From contig NZ_AP025463.1 in NCBI RefSeq assembly GCF_024347335.1, positions 2,542,001 through 2,606,000 of the forward strand: a DNA stretch of 64,000 bases, written 5' to 3'. A program made the position numbers and the translations under genes. Within the stretch, counting starts at the first letter, position 1. The number at the start of each line of letters is the position of its first letter. This DNA is from Vibrio celticus (GTDB taxonomy: Bacteria; Pseudomonadota; Gammaproteobacteria; Enterobacterales; Vibrionaceae). Shown here piece after piece: positions 46,273 to 55,872 of the stretch. The notes beneath the pieces were generated by a model. That model was not told the DNA's origin and ran no database searches. It was given only the letters and a program-made list of their open reading frames with translations.

Positions 46273-46562
46273 ATTCTTTCGCGGTTCTTTTTAACTGTCG
46301 CTTCACCTATCCCTTTGACACTCGCCAAGCCATCAGCAGTTGTAAACGCCCCGTTCTGCTCTCTGTAGTCGACAATCTCTTGGGCTTTTTTGTCACCAAC
46401 ACCAACCAGCAGTGCTGATAGCTCTTCTGCTGTCGCGGTATTGATGTTAACCGTAATCTCAATGCCATCGTAAAGCTCAGCTTTAGTTGGGCTGTCTGCA
46501 AACACTGCAGGGCTTAAGAGCATCAGAAATGAAAGAAGTAGTGTTGAATATATCGTGCGCAT
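46263..46562 (-). CDS. comEA: ComEA family helix-hairpin-helix DNA uptake protein
   Basis: The 99-residue protein has a signal peptide (MRTIYSTLLLSFLMLLSPAVFA) and two helix-hairpin-helix motifs (INTATAEELSALLVGVGDKK and GLASVKGIGEATVKK). In Vibrio, periplasmic ComEA binds and ratchets incoming transforming DNA. It lies beside ppiD as in V. cholerae. Its end overlaps the rrtA stop region by ten bases on opposite strands. Expression under TfoX/CRP control is known for the family, but no site is visible here. Confidence 0.92.
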   Translation of the reverse strand: MRTIYSTLLLSFLMLLSPAVFADSPTKAELYDGIEITVNINTATAEELSALLVGVGDKKAQEIVDYREQNGAFTTADGLASVKGIGEATVKKNRERIQL

Positions 46563-46636
46563 AAATCGTTCCTTTGTACAAAAAAGGTAACTTATGCATT
46601 TGCCGCACTAGATAACACAATCACCAGACAAAAATA

Positions 46637-46668
46637 AAGCGGGTCACCTAAGTGACCCGCTTCGTTAT
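46637..46668 (-). terminator. Terminator between comEA and ppiD
   Basis: AAGCGGGTCAC (46637-46647) pairs with GTGACCCGCTT (46652-46662). On the minus strand, ppiD reads into it. Confidence 0.7.
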
Positions 46669-46807
46669 ACATCTTGTTTTCATCAGTGTGTTTGTTGGCT
46701 CACAAATCTGATTTATCGAATAAACCTAATTTGAAAAACAACAACCATCGCATGTGACTCTCGGTAGTCAGTAACCAAACAGGCTTAACTACCGGGCTAA
46801 TCGATGC

Positions 46808-48673
46808 TTACTGACCTTGGCCTACTACGTAGTATTCAACGTCTGCGTTTTTACGAAGTACGTTTAGTACGTTAGTCAGATCTTGTTGGTTACCAACTCG
46901 TTCCAACTGTGCACCAATTTGAGTGCTGTAAGCTGGGTTGATTTCAGTCGTTACCTTAGAAAGCTCAACAACAACGATGTTACCGTCTTGGTCTTTAGAT
47001 TGACCGAACACAGCTTGGCCTGCTTCTGGTTTCGCTAGAGCGAATACAGATGCTGCTAACGGAGAGTTGCGGTCAATCGTTTCAAGTTCAGTGAACTCAA
47101 GATTGTTGTCCGCTAGCACTGCTTCATTGCCTTGCTTTAGTTCGTTCACTAGAGAAACACCTAGTTCAACCGCTTGTTGCTCAGCTTGTACAGCAGACAA
47201 TGCAGCGACAACTTGATCTTTCACTTCAGCTAGAGGAAGAACTGTCTCGTCGCGAGTCTCTTCTACACGAACAACGATCACGTGCTCAGGAGCCACTTCG
47301 ATAACTTCAGAGTTTAGACCGTCTTCTTTCACTTCAGGGCTCAAGATAGCTTGCATAACTGCAGGCGTCATCAGAACTTCTGGAGCGTCAATTTGAGAGA
47401 TGAAATCTGTTGTTGTGATCTTCGCATTGATAGCTTCTGCAGAATCATCAAGAGAATCTGGGAATTCAAACGCTACTTTTTCTAGCTCAGTTTGTTGCTC
47501 GTAGAACTGGTCTACAGCGTGCTGGTCTAGAAGCTCTTGCTTAATCTCTGCCGCTACTTCAGTGTAAGGCTGAGCTTGAGACGCTTTTAGTTCGTCGAGC
47601 TTGATGATGTGGTAGCCGAAATCAGATTTAACTAGACCAGTCGTGTCACCAATATTCTCAAGAGCGAAAGCCGCGTCTTCGAATGCTGGGTCCATCACAT
47701 CACGTTCGATCCAACCTAGGTCACCGCCAACGTCAGCACTGCCGAAGTCGTCAGATTTCTCTTCCGCTAGCGTAGCAAAATCAGCGCCTGCATTTAGTTC
47801 GTCTAGGATAGACTGAGCTTTCGCTTCGTCATCGCCTTGAACTAAGATGTGGCTAACTTTACGTTGCTCTTCAGTTGAGTACTTATCTAGGTGCTCTTGG
47901 TAGTACTTCTGCGCTTCTTCATCGCTTACTTCAAGCTGAGACTTAAGTGCTTCAGCAGAAAGCTCAATGTAAGATACCTTCGCTTGCTCTGGACGAGTGT
48001 AAGCTGCAGGGTTCTCTTGGTAGTACTGTTCGATCTGTTCGTCAGTTAGCTCGATGCCTTTCGCAAGGTCAGCAACAGACAGTGTCACTGTGCGAATGTC
48101 ACGAGTTTGTGCGATAAGCTTGCTCTGAGTATCGATTTCACCTTGAAGAACGAATTCACTGCCTTGAAGTGCAGTCACAAGCTGGTTGCGCATTAGGTCA
48201 CGACGCATGTATTCAGCGAAGCTCTCTGCGCTGAAACCTGCACGACGTAGTGCCGATTGGTAAACTTCTTGGTCGAATTGACCAGCTGTTTGGAACTGAG
48301 GCATTTCTAGAATCATGGTACGGATTTGAGAATCACTGATTCGTAGGCCTAAAGACTCAGCTTGCTGCTCAAGCAGTACATCGTTGATCATGCGATCAAG
48401 TACTGATTTACGGAAAGACTCTACGTATGCAGGGTCTGCAAGCATTTGAGCGAAGTAATCGCCAAGTTGAGACTGCATGCGATTACGTTCGTTTTGGTAA
48501 GCCTGTTCGAACTCACCACGAGCAATTTCTGTGTTGCCAACTTTAGCTGCTGCGTTGTTACCGCCACCGGTGATGTAGCTGCCTACACCTGCGAATACGA
48601 ATGACAGGATAATCAACCCAAGGATAATTTTTACCGCGATGCTATTCACGCCTTCGCGTAATCGATCCATCAT
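46808..48673 (-). CDS. ppiD: Periplasmic chaperone PpiD (SurA N-terminal, parvulin domain)
   Basis: The 621-residue protein is anchored by one N-terminal membrane segment (IAVKIILGLIILSFVFAGVG) and carries a SurA-like chaperone region followed by a parvulin-like domain near residues 265-360 (VSHILVQGDDEAKAQSILDE, DLGWIERDVM, FGYHIIKLDE). It helps newly exported proteins fold near the Sec translocon. It follows hupB and lon, as in E. coli. MMDRL has two candidate Met starts. Length matches E. coli PpiD. Confidence 0.95.
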   Translation of the reverse strand: MMDRLREGVNSIAVKIILGLIILSFVFAGVGSYITGGGNNAAAKVGNTEIARGEFEQAYQNERNRMQSQLGDYFAQMLADPAYVESFRKSVLDRMINDVLLEQQAESLGLRISDSQIRTMILEMPQFQTAGQFDQEVYQSALRRAGFSAESFAEYMRRDLMRNQLVTALQGSEFVLQGEIDTQSKLIAQTRDIRTVTLSVADLAKGIELTDEQIEQYYQENPAAYTRPEQAKVSYIELSAEALKSQLEVSDEEAQKYYQEHLDKYSTEEQRKVSHILVQGDDEAKAQSILDELNAGADFATLAEEKSDDFGSADVGGDLGWIERDVMDPAFEDAAFALENIGDTTGLVKSDFGYHIIKLDELKASQAQPYTEVAAEIKQELLDQHAVDQFYEQQTELEKVAFEFPDSLDDSAEAINAKITTTDFISQIDAPEVLMTPAVMQAILSPEVKEDGLNSEVIEVAPEHVIVVRVEETRDETVLPLAEVKDQVVAALSAVQAEQQAVELGVSLVNELKQGNEAVLADNNLEFTELETIDRNSPLAASVFALAKPEAGQAVFGQSKDQDGNIVVVELSKVTTEINPAYSTQIGAQLERVGNQQDLTNVLNVLRKNADVEYYVVGQGQ

Positions 48674-48892
48674 AATTTAAGTGCTCTCCGGATATGAAGC
48701 ATTGGCTTCAAAATAAAAATCTATTCACGCGATATTATCAGAAAAAGAAATGCGCATCAGTAGGATGCGCATAATTTAAATAAGTTCAATGTGCTTTGTA
48801 CACATACTGTTTAAGAATGAAACATCATTTTTCAAACAGTAAACGCATTTTACAGCCTTCCCCTCGCAAAACCGAGGTTTCAGCCGTAGAAA

Positions 48893-49165
48893 TTAGTTAC
48901 ATGCGTCTTTAAGTGCTTTACCCGCTTTGAAGCCAGGTACTTTAGCTTCTGCGATTTGGATCTCTTCACCAGTTTTTGGGTTACGACCTGTACGAGCAGC
49001 ACGAGTACGAACACTGAAAGTACCAAAGCCAACAAGTGCAACTTGGTCGCCTGATTGTAGCGTTGTGCCAACTGCTTCGATGAATGCGTCTAGAGCGCGG
49101 CCAGCTGAAGCTTTAGAGATGTCTGCGTTTTCTGCGATTGATTCTACTAGTTGTGTTTTATTCAC
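48893..49165 (-). CDS. hupB: DNA-binding protein HU-beta
   Basis: A GTG at 49165 reads V-N-K-T-Q-L and gives 90 aa, the E. coli HupB length, with GGGGA before it; the ATG at 49186 would add seven residues that the family lacks. The DNA-binding arms appear in VGFGTFSVRTRAARTGRNPK and the C-terminal PGFKAGKALKDACN. It is a nucleoid-shaping histone-like protein. It lies downstream of lon, as usual. Confidence 0.95.
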   Translation of the reverse strand: MNKTQLVESIAENADISKASAGRALDAFIEAVGTTLQSGDQVALVGFGTFSVRTRAARTGRNPKTGEEIQIAEAKVPGFKAGKALKDACN

Positions 49166-49287
49166 TGTTTTTCCCCTATGTGTCATCTGTGACTACTTCT
49201 CGATGACTGTACGTTCCATTTTGGTTTTAATTTAGCCGCAAGCCTTATTGCAAAAGGGCTGCCGCTTTGATCAATAACTTAGCGTCC

Positions 49288-49326
49288 AAAAAAAACGCTG
49301 ACAAGCCTTTTCGAGCCTATCAGCGT
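49288..49326 (-). terminator. Terminator after lon
   Basis: On the minus strand ACGCTGA and TCAGCGT (49320-49326 and 49295-49301 on the plus strand) form a stem with extra inner pairing, followed by a run of eight T's. Confidence 0.85.
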
Positions 49327-49355
49327 AATTCTTTACTTATTTTTGCTATGCATCA

Positions 49356-51707
49356 CTATTTTTTCACGTCAAACTCGACCCCTGACGGATCTCGTTCTAG
49401 CGCGACTTTGAGTACTTCATCAATCCACTGAACCGGGATCACCTTCAAGTCAGCGATTACGTTGTCTGGAATCTCTTCCAAATCACGCTCATTGTCTTTA
49501 GGAATCAGTACAGTTTTAATGCCGCCACGGTGTGCTGCAAGCAGTTTTTCTTTCAAGCCACCGATAGGCAAAACTTCACCACGAAGGGTAATTTCACCTG
49601 TCATACCGACCTCAGCTTTAACAGGGTTACCCGTCAAGCTAGACACTAAGGCAGTACACATTGCGATACCCGCACTCGGGCCATCTTTCGGTGTAGCACC
49701 TTCTGGTACGTGAACGTGAATATCGCGCTTTTCGTAGAAATCTGAGTTAATACCCAGTTTTTCTGCACGAGAACGAACCACAGTCATTGCCGCTTGGATC
49801 GATTCTTTCATCACATCGCCAAGTGAACCGGTTTGCGTTAGCTTACCTTTACCCGGCATTGCTTCAGTTTCGATAGTCAGTAGATCACCACCGACTTGAG
49901 TCCAAGCTAAACCAGTTACTTGACCAATACGGTTGCTTTCATCCGCTTTACCGAAGTCATGACGTTGAACGCCTAAGTACTCTTTCAGGTTATCAATGTT
50001 AACCGTTACAGACTTAAGGTCGCTGTCTAGCAAGATGTTCTTCACTGCTTTACGACAGATCTTAGAGATTTCACGTTCTAGGCTACGTACACCCGCTTCA
50101 CGTGTGTAGTAACGAATGATGCCGATGATTGCAGAGTCTTCGATCTCAATCTCATGAGGCTTAAGACCGTTGCGTTGAACTTGCTTGTCCAATAGGTGGC
50201 TCTTAGCAATGTTCAGCTTTTCATCTTCTGTGTAACCAGACAGGCGAATTACTTCCATACGGTCCAGTAGTGGGCCAGGAATGTCCATCGAGTTAGACGT
50301 TGCCACGAACATCACATCAGACAGATCGTAATCGACTTCTAGATAGTGATCGTTGAATGCATTGTTTTGCTCAGGGTCTAGAACTTCTAGAAGCGCTGAA
50401 GATGGGTCGCCACGCATATCAGAAGACATCTTATCGATTTCATCTAATAGGAACAGTGGGTTCTTAACGCCAACTTTAGACATCTTCTGGATTAATTTAC
50501 CCGGAAGTGAACCGATGTACGTACGACGGTGACCACGAATCTCAGCTTCATCACGAACGCCACCTAGTGCCATACGTGTGTACTTACGACCCGTTGCCGC
50601 AGCAATCGAACGACCTAGTGAGGTTTTACCTACACCAGGAGGACCTACAAGACAAAGGATTGGGCCTTTTAGCTTGTTGATACGGTTTTGTACTGCCAAG
50701 TACTCAAGAATACGTTCTTTAACACGCTCTAAGCCGTAGTGATCTTCGTTTAAGATCTCTTCCGCTTTCGCTAAATTCTTTTTAACTTTTGAACGCTTAG
50801 CCCAAGGAACGCCAACCATCCAATCAATGTAGCTACGTACTACTGTTGCTTCAGCAGACATTGGCGACATCATTTTCAGTTTTTGCAGTTCTTGCTCAGT
50901 TTTCTCACGAGCTTCTTGAGGCATCTTAGAATCTTCGATCTTCTTCTTCAGAGTCTCGAATTCATCAGGTGCGTCGTCCATCTCGCCAAGTTCTTTCTGA
51001 ATCGCTTTCATTTGCTCATTCAGGTAGTACTCACGCTGAGATTTTTCCATCTGCTTCTTAACGCGGCCACGGATGCGTTTTTCAACTTGCAGGATGTCAA
51101 TTTCTGACTCCATTTGGCCCATCAAGAATTCCAGACGTTCAGTTACATCTAAGATTTCTAGAACGTGCTGCTTGTCTACCAGTTTAAGTGGCATGTGCGC
51201 AGCAATCGTATCAGCAAGGCGAGCCGCCTCATCAATACCGTTCAGAGAGGTTAAAACCTCTGGTGGAATCTTTTTGTTCAGCTTAATAAAGCCTTCGAAT
51301 TGATTGATCGCACTACGAACAACCACTTCTTGTTCTTTTTCGTCAAGTTCTGAGGTAACAACGTATTCGGCATCCGCTAGGAAGAATTCACTTTCTTTGA
51401 ATTGGTGAATTTTTGCACGCTGCTGACCTTCAACAAGTACTTTAACCGTACCATCAGGGAGCTTTAGTAACTGAAGAATAGTAGCGACTGTACCTACGTT
51501 AAATAGGTCGTCGATTGAAGGCTCATCAGTGTCCGCTTCTTTCTGCGCTACAAGTAGTACTTGTTTGCTAGCTTCCATTGCCGATTCAAGGCATGTAATC
51601 GATTTTTCACGACCGACAAACAATGGAATAACCATGTGTGGGTAAACCACTACATCACGTAGAGGTAGCACGGGGATTTCGATACGCTCGGAACGTTCCA
51701 AGTTCAT
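49356..51707 (-). CDS. lon: ATP-dependent protease La (Lon)
   Basis: The 783-residue protease has an N-terminal substrate-binding LAN domain (IPVLPLRDVVVYPHMVIPLF), the AAA+ Walker A (GPPGVGKTSLGRSIA) and Walker B (FLLDEIDKMSSDM), and the Ser/Lys catalytic dyad region (PKDGPSAGIAMCTALVS). It degrades damaged and regulatory proteins. A sigma-32-like promoter lies upstream, matching heat-shock control. It is transcribed after clpX but has its own terminator and promoter. Confidence 0.97.
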   Translation of the reverse strand: MNLERSERIEIPVLPLRDVVVYPHMVIPLFVGREKSITCLESAMEASKQVLLVAQKEADTDEPSIDDLFNVGTVATILQLLKLPDGTVKVLVEGQQRAKIHQFKESEFFLADAEYVVTSELDEKEQEVVVRSAINQFEGFIKLNKKIPPEVLTSLNGIDEAARLADTIAAHMPLKLVDKQHVLEILDVTERLEFLMGQMESEIDILQVEKRIRGRVKKQMEKSQREYYLNEQMKAIQKELGEMDDAPDEFETLKKKIEDSKMPQEAREKTEQELQKLKMMSPMSAEATVVRSYIDWMVGVPWAKRSKVKKNLAKAEEILNEDHYGLERVKERILEYLAVQNRINKLKGPILCLVGPPGVGKTSLGRSIAAATGRKYTRMALGGVRDEAEIRGHRRTYIGSLPGKLIQKMSKVGVKNPLFLLDEIDKMSSDMRGDPSSALLEVLDPEQNNAFNDHYLEVDYDLSDVMFVATSNSMDIPGPLLDRMEVIRLSGYTEDEKLNIAKSHLLDKQVQRNGLKPHEIEIEDSAIIGIIRYYTREAGVRSLEREISKICRKAVKNILLDSDLKSVTVNIDNLKEYLGVQRHDFGKADESNRIGQVTGLAWTQVGGDLLTIETEAMPGKGKLTQTGSLGDVMKESIQAAMTVVRSRAEKLGINSDFYEKRDIHVHVPEGATPKDGPSAGIAMCTALVSSLTGNPVKAEVGMTGEITLRGEVLPIGGLKEKLLAAHRGGIKTVLIPKDNERDLEEIPDNVIADLKVIPVQWIDEVLKVALERDPSGVEFDVKK

Positions 51708-51742
51708 ATATTTCTCTCTTCCGCTTTAACTTATAAAGCAGT

Positions 51743-51771
51743 ATATGGGGCTTAAACGACTGGATTCAATG
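51743..51771 (-). promoter_or_regulatory. Sigma-32-like heat-shock promoter of lon
   Basis: The minus strand reads TTGAAT, 13 bases, CCCCATAT, matching the sigma-32 boxes CTTGAAA and CCCCATNT at proper spacing, about 35 bases before the lon ATG. Confidence 0.7.
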
Positions 51772-51782
51772 GAAGAATAAAA

Positions 51783-51812
51783 AAAAGGAGGTAATTGCTT
51801 ACCTCCTTTTTC
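51783..51812 (-). terminator. Terminator between clpX and lon
   Basis: AAAAGGAGGTAA (51783-51794) pairs with TTACCTCCTTTT (51799-51810) with T-runs on both strands. Confidence 0.88.
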
Positions 51813-51839
51813 AATTTGAGTGACTTGTCTAAAAAAGAC

Positions 51840-53120
51840 CTACTCTGCAACAGCTGCTTGATTATCTGAGTTGCTGTAAATCAACAGTGGTTCTGACTCA
51901 CCATTAATTACCGACTCATCAATCACAACCTTGCTTACATCAGTTGAAGATGGCAGTTCGTACATAGTTTCTAGTAGAACACCCTCCAAGATAGAGCGTA
52001 GACCACGAGCACCTGTTTTACGGTTCATTGCTTTCTTAGCAATTGCGCGTAGGGCGTCTTCACGGAATTCTAACTCTGTATCCTCAAGCTCAAATAATGC
52101 TGCGTACTGTTTTGTCAGTGCATTCTTTGGCTCACATAGGATTTGGATTAGCGCTTCTTCATCAAGCTCTGTCAGTGTTGTTGTCACAGGTAGACGACCA
52201 ATGAATTCTGGAATAAGACCATATTTCACTAGATCTTCAGGTTCTACTTGAGTGAACAATTCACCGATAGTTTTGGTTTCGTCTTTTGAACGCACTTCTG
52301 CGCCAAAGCCGATACCTGAACCTGTTTCTACACGCTGTTCAATCACTTTATCTAGGCCTGCAAACGCACCACCACAGATAAATAGGATCTTAGACGTGTC
52401 CACTTGCAAGAACTCTTGCTGTGGATGCTTACGACCACCTTGAGGTGGAACTGAAGCAACTGTACCTTCAACAAGTTTTAGTAGAGCTTGCTGTACACCT
52501 TCACCAGACACGTCACGCGTGATTGATGGGTTTTCAGCTTTACGAGAAATCTTGTCGATTTCATCGATGTAAACAATGCCGCGTTCCGCTTTCGCTACGT
52601 CGTAATCACACTTCTGAAGCAACTTCTGGATGATGTTTTCAACATCTTCGCCCACGTAACCTGCTTCGGTTAGTGTTGTTGCGTCTGCCATTGTGAAAGG
52701 AACGTCTAGGAAACGAGCCAATGTTTCAGCCAGTAGTGTTTTACCACTACCAGTAGGACCGATAAGAAGAATGTTACTCTTACCTAGCTCTACGCCTTCA
52801 GCTGTCGTATCACCATTACGTAAACGCTTGTAGTGGTTATAAACTGCAACTGCTAGCACTTTCTTCGCGTATTCTTGACCGATTACATAGTCGTCAAGAT
52901 GCTCACGAATCTCACGCGGCGTTGGCAGCGATTCCGATTCTTTCTTAGGAAGAACATCTTTAATTTCTTCACGAATAATGTCGTTACAAAGATCGACACA
53001 TTCATCACAAATGTAAACAGAAGGACCTGCGATTAACTTGCGAACTTCGTGTTGGCTTTTGCCACAGAAAGAGCAGTAAAGCAGTTTACCGCTACCACCC
53101 TCTTTGCTTTTATCTGTCAT
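51840..53120 (-). CDS. clpX: ATP-dependent Clp protease ATPase subunit ClpX
   Basis: The 426-residue AAA+ unfoldase has a C4 zinc domain (LYCSFCGKSQHEV, VYICDECVDLC), Walker A (IGPTGSGKTLLAETLA), Walker B (GIVYIDEIDKI) and the ClpP-docking IGF loop (GSGIGFGAEV). It feeds ssrA-tagged and other substrates to ClpP. It lies 81 bases after clpP, as in E. coli. All landmarks are intact. Confidence 0.97.
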   Translation of the reverse strand: MTDKSKEGGSGKLLYCSFCGKSQHEVRKLIAGPSVYICDECVDLCNDIIREEIKDVLPKKESESLPTPREIREHLDDYVIGQEYAKKVLAVAVYNHYKRLRNGDTTAEGVELGKSNILLIGPTGSGKTLLAETLARFLDVPFTMADATTLTEAGYVGEDVENIIQKLLQKCDYDVAKAERGIVYIDEIDKISRKAENPSITRDVSGEGVQQALLKLVEGTVASVPPQGGRKHPQQEFLQVDTSKILFICGGAFAGLDKVIEQRVETGSGIGFGAEVRSKDETKTIGELFTQVEPEDLVKYGLIPEFIGRLPVTTTLTELDEEALIQILCEPKNALTKQYAALFELEDTELEFREDALRAIAKKAMNRKTGARGLRSILEGVLLETMYELPSSTDVSKVVIDESVINGESEPLLIYSNSDNQAAVAE

Positions 53121-53201
53121 TCGCTAACCTCTTAGCCTTAACTCTCTATGCTTGAGTGTATATCAATTTGAATCACTTTGCGTTAAACAATTGCCCTGCA
53201 A

Positions 53202-53828
53202 TTATTGACCGCGGTGATTAAGAACTGAATCCACCAAGCCGTATTCTACTGCTTGATCAGCAGACATGAAGTTATCACGATCTGTATCGCGCTCAACAAC
53301 TTCTAAAGGCTGACCAGTGTGCTCTGCCAATAGTTTGTTTAGCTTTTGTTTGATCGTTAGGATCTCTTGCGCGTGAATTTGAATATCAGACGCTTGGCCT
53401 TGGAAGCCGCCAAGTGGCTGGTGAATCATTACACGTGAGTTTGGAAGCACGTGACGCTTACCAGGAGTACCACCCGCTAGTAAGAATGCACCCATAGAGC
53501 AAGCTTGACCCATACATACTGTGCTCACGTTTGGCTTGATGAACTGCATTGTGTCGTAGATAGACATGCCTGCTGTTACGCTACCGCCAGGTGAGTTGAT
53601 GTAAAGATAGATATCTTTGTCTGGGTTTTCTGATTCCAAGAAAAGCAGTTGAGCCACGACAAGATTTGCCATGTGGTCTTCCACTTGACCTGTTAAGAAA
53701 ATGATACGTTCTTTTAATAGACGAGAATAAATATCGTAAGAACGTTCACCACGGGAAGTCTGTTCAACCACCATAGGAACTAGTGCGTCCATAATCGATG
53801 GCATTGTATTTTTTTCTTGGTAGCTCAT
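53202..53828 (-). CDS. clpP: ATP-dependent Clp protease proteolytic subunit ClpP
   Basis: The 208-residue serine protease has catalytic Ser in [12 protein letters not shown], His in VMIHQPLGG and Asp in [11 protein letters not shown]. ClpP tetradecamers cut proteins delivered by ClpX or ClpA. The start MSYQEKNTM follows a weak ribosome-binding site. It follows tig and precedes clpX, the classical order. Confidence 0.97.
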
Positions 53829-53849
53829 ATTCTTATGTCCCTAAAATAA

Positions 53850-53910
53850 ATGGCCCGAATGATTAAATCATACGGACCATTGTTAGCAGAATTGTTGACC
53901 GTACGTCAAC
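53850..53910 (-). promoter_or_regulatory. Hairpin pair between tig and clpP
   Basis: A 15-bp imperfect stem spans about 53850-53880 and a second perfect one uses GTTGAC (53894-53899) and GTCAAC (53905-53910). The first may terminate tig; the second overlaps a possible TTGACG -35 box for clpP. Confidence 0.5.
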
Positions 53911-53933
53911 CTTCTACGTCAGATATTACTATA

Positions 53934-55232
53934 TTAAGCAGGTTGCTGATTCATTAGCTCGTTGAAGCTAACTTCTTTATCAGAAACTTGAGCTTTAGCG
54001 ATGATTGCATCAATAGCTTGCTCTTCTAGAGCAACATTGCGCATGTTGTTCATCATTTGCTCGTTTTGCTCGTAGTAAGCAATAACTTCTGTTGGATCTT
54101 CGTATGCTGTAGCCATCTCTTCGATGATAGCTTTAACTTTCTCGTCGTCAGCTTTTAGCTCTTCAGTCTTGATTACTTCACCAAGAAGAAGACCTACAAC
54201 TACGCGACGTTTAGCTTGCTCTTCGAACAGCTCACGTGGAAGTTGGTCAGCAGCTTCAGTGTTGCCACCGAAACGTTGAGCAGCTTGTTGACGTAGAACA
54301 CCGATTTCTTGATCGATAAGAGCAGAAGGTACGTCGATGTTGTTTTCGTTAACTAGACCGTCGATAGCTTGCTCTTTGATGCGGTTCTTAACAGCTTGCT
54401 TAAGCTCACGCTCCATGTTCTTACGAACTTCAGCTTTAAGACCTTCAACGCCGTCAGCAGCGCCGAACTTAGAAACGAATTCTTCGTTTAGTTCTGGAAG
54501 TTCACGAGCTTCAACTTTGTTCAGCTTGATAGAGAACTTAGCTGCTTTACCTTTTAGGTTTTCAGCGTGGTAATCTTCTGGGAAGTTTACGTCGATTTCG
54601 AATTCCATACCTGCTGTTTTACCAACGATACCGTCTTCGAAGCCAGGGATCATGCGACCAGCGCCCATCTCTAGTGGGAAGTTCTCAGCTTTGCCGCCTT
54701 CAAACTCTTCACCGTCGATAGAACCAACGAAGTCGATAGTTGCACGAGAACCAGCGTCAGCAGCAGCTTCAACTTCAGTCCAAGTTGCTTGTTGCTTACG
54801 TAGAGTTTCGATCATCTCTTCAACGTCAGCTTCTTTAACTTCTACTGCTGGTTTCTCAACAGTGATGTTTTCTAGACCTTTCAGCTCAACTTCTGGGTAA
54901 ACTTCAAAAGTTGCGTTGAATACTAGGTCAGCGCCTTCGTTGTTTTCAACTGGTGCGAAAGTAGGTGCGCCAGCTGGGTTGATTTTCTCTTTAACGATCG
55001 CTTCGATGAAGTGACGTTGCATTACTTCGCCCATCACGTCTTGACGTACTGCTTTGCCGTACATTTTAGCAACCATCTTCATTGGCACTTTGCCTTTACG
55101 GAAACCATCGAAACGACGGTTTTTCGCGATGTTGCGTAGTTCAGCTGTAACTGCATCTTCGATGTTAGCAGCAGGAACAGTAATATTAAGACGGCGCTCT
55201 AGGCCTTCTAGCGTTTCAACAGTAACTTGCAT
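53934..55232 (-). CDS. tig: Trigger factor
   Basis: The 432-residue ribosome-bound chaperone has the N-terminal ribosome-docking loop (RFDGFRKGKVPMKMV, the GFRxGxxP motif), the FKBP-like domain (about residues 150-245; DAGSRATIDFVGSIDGEEFE) and a long helical C-terminal domain. It binds nascent chains at the exit tunnel. GAGG lies before the ATG. A 6-bp hairpin (GCTCAG/CTGAGC, 55252-55267) sits in its leader. Confidence 0.97.
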   Translation of the reverse strand: MQVTVETLEGLERRLNITVPAANIEDAVTAELRNIAKNRRFDGFRKGKVPMKMVAKMYGKAVRQDVMGEVMQRHFIEAIVKEKINPAGAPTFAPVENNEGADLVFNATFEVYPEVELKGLENITVEKPAVEVKEADVEEMIETLRKQQATWTEVEAAADAGSRATIDFVGSIDGEEFEGGKAENFPLEMGAGRMIPGFEDGIVGKTAGMEFEIDVNFPEDYHAENLKGKAAKFSIKLNKVEARELPELNEEFVSKFGAADGVEGLKAEVRKNMERELKQAVKNRIKEQAIDGLVNENNIDVPSALIDQEIGVLRQQAAQRFGGNTEAADQLPRELFEEQAKRRVVVGLLLGEVIKTEELKADDEKVKAIIEEMATAYEDPTEVIAYYEQNEQMMNNMRNVALEEQAIDAIIAKAQVSDKEVSFNELMNQQPA

Positions 55233-55872
55233 TATATAAACCTCAAAACTGGCTCAGTAATCTGAGCATATGAGCCGTAACTTAGCTTTAATTCAAAAGC
55301 AGACGTTGTTGGCTGCATCCTTGTGTAGTGCTCTATCCGAACACCTAATTTAAAATCGAGCATTGATGTCTGAATTGATTATTCAACCAAACACCAGACT
55401 AATCAGCGATATCTTCGTTCTTTATACGTCGATTAAAACGCAATAAAGCTTGTTTTCAGAAACAAGAAAGGTATCTCCGATTAGCCTCAGGACAGAAATT
55501 TTAGACGCGACATTCTAGCGATCTGTTTAATCTCTGTCGAGCCGTTCACCTCTGCATGATGATGAATGCTCTAAATTCGTCCAACTAAGTGATACAAAAA
55601 CGATCAAATCATCACTTAGCACAACAGAAATGGGGACAATAGCGACTTTTTCAAGGGAATCGAGGGCTTTTTTTGCTAAAAACCTTAAAAAGAGATCTTG
55701 CTCTTGTTTTACCCCTCAGAGTCGATAACTTTTTCAACAATCCCCGTTACAAACCCTTAACCTACATCCATCTGTTCACTCTCTGCTTTCAGCAAAAACT
55801 ACCGCTATTTGCTACCATAAACGAGAGAAGACAGGCTTGATTGTTTACCAAAGAAATCAGCGGAGAGCCTTC
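55233..55872. other. tig/dctB divergent intergenic region
   Basis: About 640 bases with no supported gene. It holds the leaders of tig and dctB. A 9-bp inverted repeat CTAAGTGAT/ATCACTTAG (55585-55593 and 55611-55619) and a CTTGTTT/AAACAAG hairpin near 55450-55467 are the only structures noticed. Confidence 0.45.
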
